Below the pieces are notes generated by a model. It saw nothing but the letters and a program-made list of their open reading frames with translations, was not told where the DNA came from and searched no databases. From Bacillota bacterium (GTDB lineage Bacteria > Bacillota > Clostridia > Lachnospirales > Lachnospiraceae), in the NCBI GenBank assembly GCA_023457255.1, contig JAEWMB010000026.1:248001-312000 (forward strand): a stretch of DNA of 64,000 nucleotides. Direction: 5' to 3'. Shown here in pieces: positions 62,362 to 64,000 of the stretch. Positions within the stretch are counted from its first letter, which is position 1, and every line of letters begins with the position of its first letter. The translations under genes were made by a program, and so were the position numbers.

Positions 62362-63383
62362 ATAATTCAAAAATTGATTATGAAAATGTAGAATATTTGA
62401 CAGACGATTTTGAGTTCGCTCCAGCCCATACAAATAACAATAGAATCGATATGGAGTATGAAGGCTATTGGAAGGGAGTTTTAAAACGCTTTCTTACACG
62501 AAAAAGGACAATTTTTGCACTAATTACGATTATTCTAATTAGTCTCTTAGCAATCGTTGGGCCTATAATCAGTGGTTATTCATATAGTGAGCAGAATATT
62601 GAACTACAAAATATGCCACCAAGAATCCCAGGAATTGAAAAAATAAAGATTTTTGATGGGACAGAAAATAATGTAAATAAATACAAAACAAATAGTGATT
62701 ATGAGAATGAATACTATTGGTTTGGTAGCGATAATTTAGGAAGAGATATTTGGACTAGAGTTTGGACAGGAACAAGGATAAGTTTATATATTGTTATCAT
62801 AGCAGTATTCATGGATTTATGTATCGGTATGGGCTATGGATTAATATCTGGTTATTTTGGTGGTAAATTGGATTTTGCAATGCAAAGGTTTGTAGAAATC
62901 ATTAATTCTATTCCAACATTAGTTGTAATAACACTTCTTCTTGTTGTATTAAAACCTGGTCTTTCTACTATAACGTTAGCTTTAATGATAACAGGATGGA
63001 TTGGAATGAGTCGTGTAGCTCGAGCTCAAGTAATAAAAAACAAAGATTTAGAATATGTTTTAGCAGTTAAAACCCTTGGAGTGGGGAGATTTTCTATCAT
63101 ATTTAGAGAAATATTACCGAATGTAATCGGCCAACTTATAACAAATACGATATTTTCAATTTCAGATGCCATTTTTACGGAAGCGTTTTTAAGTTTTGTT
63201 GGTTTAGGAGTGCCAGCACCTATGGCATCTTTGGGAGCGCTAATTTCAGATGGCTATAATTCTTTTTTAACACATCCGTATCAGATTGTATCACCAGTTT
63301 TAATATTAGTCCTTTTGATGTTGAGTTTTAATATTTTGGCAGATAATTTACGAGATGCATTGGAACCTAGAATCACCGTCTAA
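62358..63383 (+). CDS. Oligopeptide ABC transporter permease (OppC/DppC type)
   Basis: A 341-residue permease starting at TTG 62358 after AAGGTGG, overlapping the preceding stop codon. It has a longer hydrophilic N-terminus than usual, then GSDNLGRDIWTRVWTGTRISL, the OppC signature, and the loop YVLAVKTLGVGRFSIIFREILPN. It pairs with the OppB-type permease. Confidence 0.93.
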   Translation: MNNSKIDYENVEYLTDDFEFAPAHTNNNRIDMEYEGYWKGVLKRFLTRKRTIFALITIILISLLAIVGPIISGYSYSEQNIELQNMPPRIPGIEKIKIFDGTENNVNKYKTNSDYENEYYWFGSDNLGRDIWTRVWTGTRISLYIVIIAVFMDLCIGMGYGLISGYFGGKLDFAMQRFVEIINSIPTLVVITLLLVVLKPGLSTITLALMITGWIGMSRVARAQVIKNKDLEYVLAVKTLGVGRFSIIFREILPNVIGQLITNTIFSISDAIFTEAFLSFVGLGVPAPMASLGALISDGYNSFLTHPYQIVSPVLILVLLMLSFNILADNLRDALEPRITV

Positions 63384-63395
63384 GGAGAATTGTTA

Positions 63396-64000
63396 ATGGA
63401 AGAAAAAGAAAGAATACTACTATGTGAAAATTTATATATCAACTTTATCACGAAAAAGGGTATTATCCGCGCAATATGTGGAGTAGATTTAGAGCTTAAT
63501 AAAGGGGAGACATTAGCTATAGTTGGAGAGAGTGGAAGCGGTAAGTCTGTAACCATGAGCGCGATAGCTGGATTATTACCTTCAAACGCCGTTGTTTCGA
63601 GTGGACAAGCATTATTTACATATACAGATGACCAGAATGTGAAAAAGACATGTGATTTATTGAATATATCAGAAAATGAGATGAGAAAACATATAAGTGG
63701 CAAGAGAATTGCAATGGTTTTTCAGAATCCTATGAATTCTCTTAATCCAACTATGACTATTGAGAAACAAATCATTGAAGGTATGGTCTGGCATTTACAT
63801 ATGTCTAAAAAAGAAGCGAGGATAAGGGCTATTGAATTATTACGACTTGTTGGAATTGAAGAACCAGAAATTAGAATAAAAAACTATCCCCATCAGTTTT
63901 CAGGTGGTATGAGACAGAGAGTTGCTATCGCTATTGCGTTAGCTTGCAATCCGGATCTCATCATATTTGATGAACCAACTACGGCATTAGATGTTACTAT
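63396..64000 (+). CDS. Oligopeptide ABC transporter ATPase (OppD/DppD type), truncated by window edge
   Basis: The first 201 residues are visible; the frame runs off the right edge. ATG 63396 follows AAGGAG. Walker A is GESGSGKS, the Q-loop is in MVFQNPMNSLNP, the signature is FSGGMRQRV and Walker B is LIIFDEPTTALD. It powers the two permeases. A second ATPase (OppF type) is expected beyond the window. Confidence 0.93.
   Translation, partial: MEEKERILLCENLYINFITKKGIIRAICGVDLELNKGETLAIVGESGSGKSVTMSAIAGLLPSNAVVSSGQALFTYTDDQNVKKTCDLLNISENEMRKHISGKRIAMVFQNPMNSLNPTMTIEKQIIEGMVWHLHMSKKEARIRAIELLRLVGIEEPEIRIKNYPHQFSGGMRQRVAIAIALACNPDLIIFDEPTTALDVT

Noticed and set aside
1..64000. CRISPR arrays, tRNA, rRNA, insertion sequences
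   Set aside because: No regularly spaced repeats, cloverleaf-like sequences, rRNA segments or transposase genes were seen; the only tandem repeat is the coding one at 3386-3508.

Overview
The window looks like a chromosomal segment of a low-GC anaerobic Firmicute of class Clostridia, most likely Lachnospiraceae. The signs are AT-rich codon use, strong AGGAGG ribosome binding sites, the yicC-remA-rpoZ and gap-pgk-tpiA blocks, and O2-sensitive enzyme families (radical SAM, 2-hydroxyacyl-CoA dehydratase). Almost every gene is on the + strand. No species is assigned.

Region 1 (1-11375) is housekeeping: the end of a sugar MFS transporter, a membrane-anchored glycerophosphodiesterase, two COG0523/CobW GTPases (one with a His-rich repeat, one apparently fused to a DUF1980/YcgQ-like C-terminal domain), yicC-remA-rpoZ without the usual gmk, two tandem type I signal peptidases, and gapA, pgk and tpiA. 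From 11376 to 12127 there is no convincing + strand gene.

Region 2 (12128-26548) is a ribosomally synthesised peptide (RiPP) cluster. It has three small precursors that end in a Gly-Gly site followed by 9-10 residue cores without cysteine: AIALAGMYTY, AAPILGPIK and LFDFHYHAKS. One precursor (21446-21595) is very short and easily missed. Three radical SAM enzymes are present: a SPASM type, a YydG/epipeptide-epimerase type and a B12-binding type. Export is by an NHLM-type trio (membrane fusion protein, C39-peptidase ABC transporter, second ABC protein). An RsbW-like kinase, a STAS protein and a membrane PP2C phosphatase form a complete partner-switching set, beside a LytTR regulator.

Region 3 (26549-27316) is non-coding and holds a consensus promoter, two terminators and a terminator/antiterminator-like inverted repeat.

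Region 4 (27317-64000, continuing beyond the end) is a PKS-NRPS cluster that I cannot match to a known product. It holds an Sfp-type PPTase, a PksB/BaeB-type hydrolase, a DAHP synthase, two U32-like proteins, an archerase-type activator with two 2-hydroxyacyl-CoA dehydratase subunits, three megasynthases, a carbamoyltransferase, a ClbP-like membrane serine peptidase, GriI/GriH-like enzymes for 3-amino-4-hydroxybenzoate, LuxC/LuxE-like acid reduction enzymes and an Opp/Dpp ABC transporter. Reading the adenylation pockets by eye gives Asn (C-A-T-E module) and Pro. The domain types suggest acyl-D-Asn initiation (49187), then a DCL-type C module (35240), then KS-T-T-C-A(Pro)-T-C-A-T (40201). With the ClbP-like peptidase this is a prodrug layout like those of colibactin, zwittermicin and xenocoumacin, with an otherwise different and strictly anaerobic set of tailoring genes.
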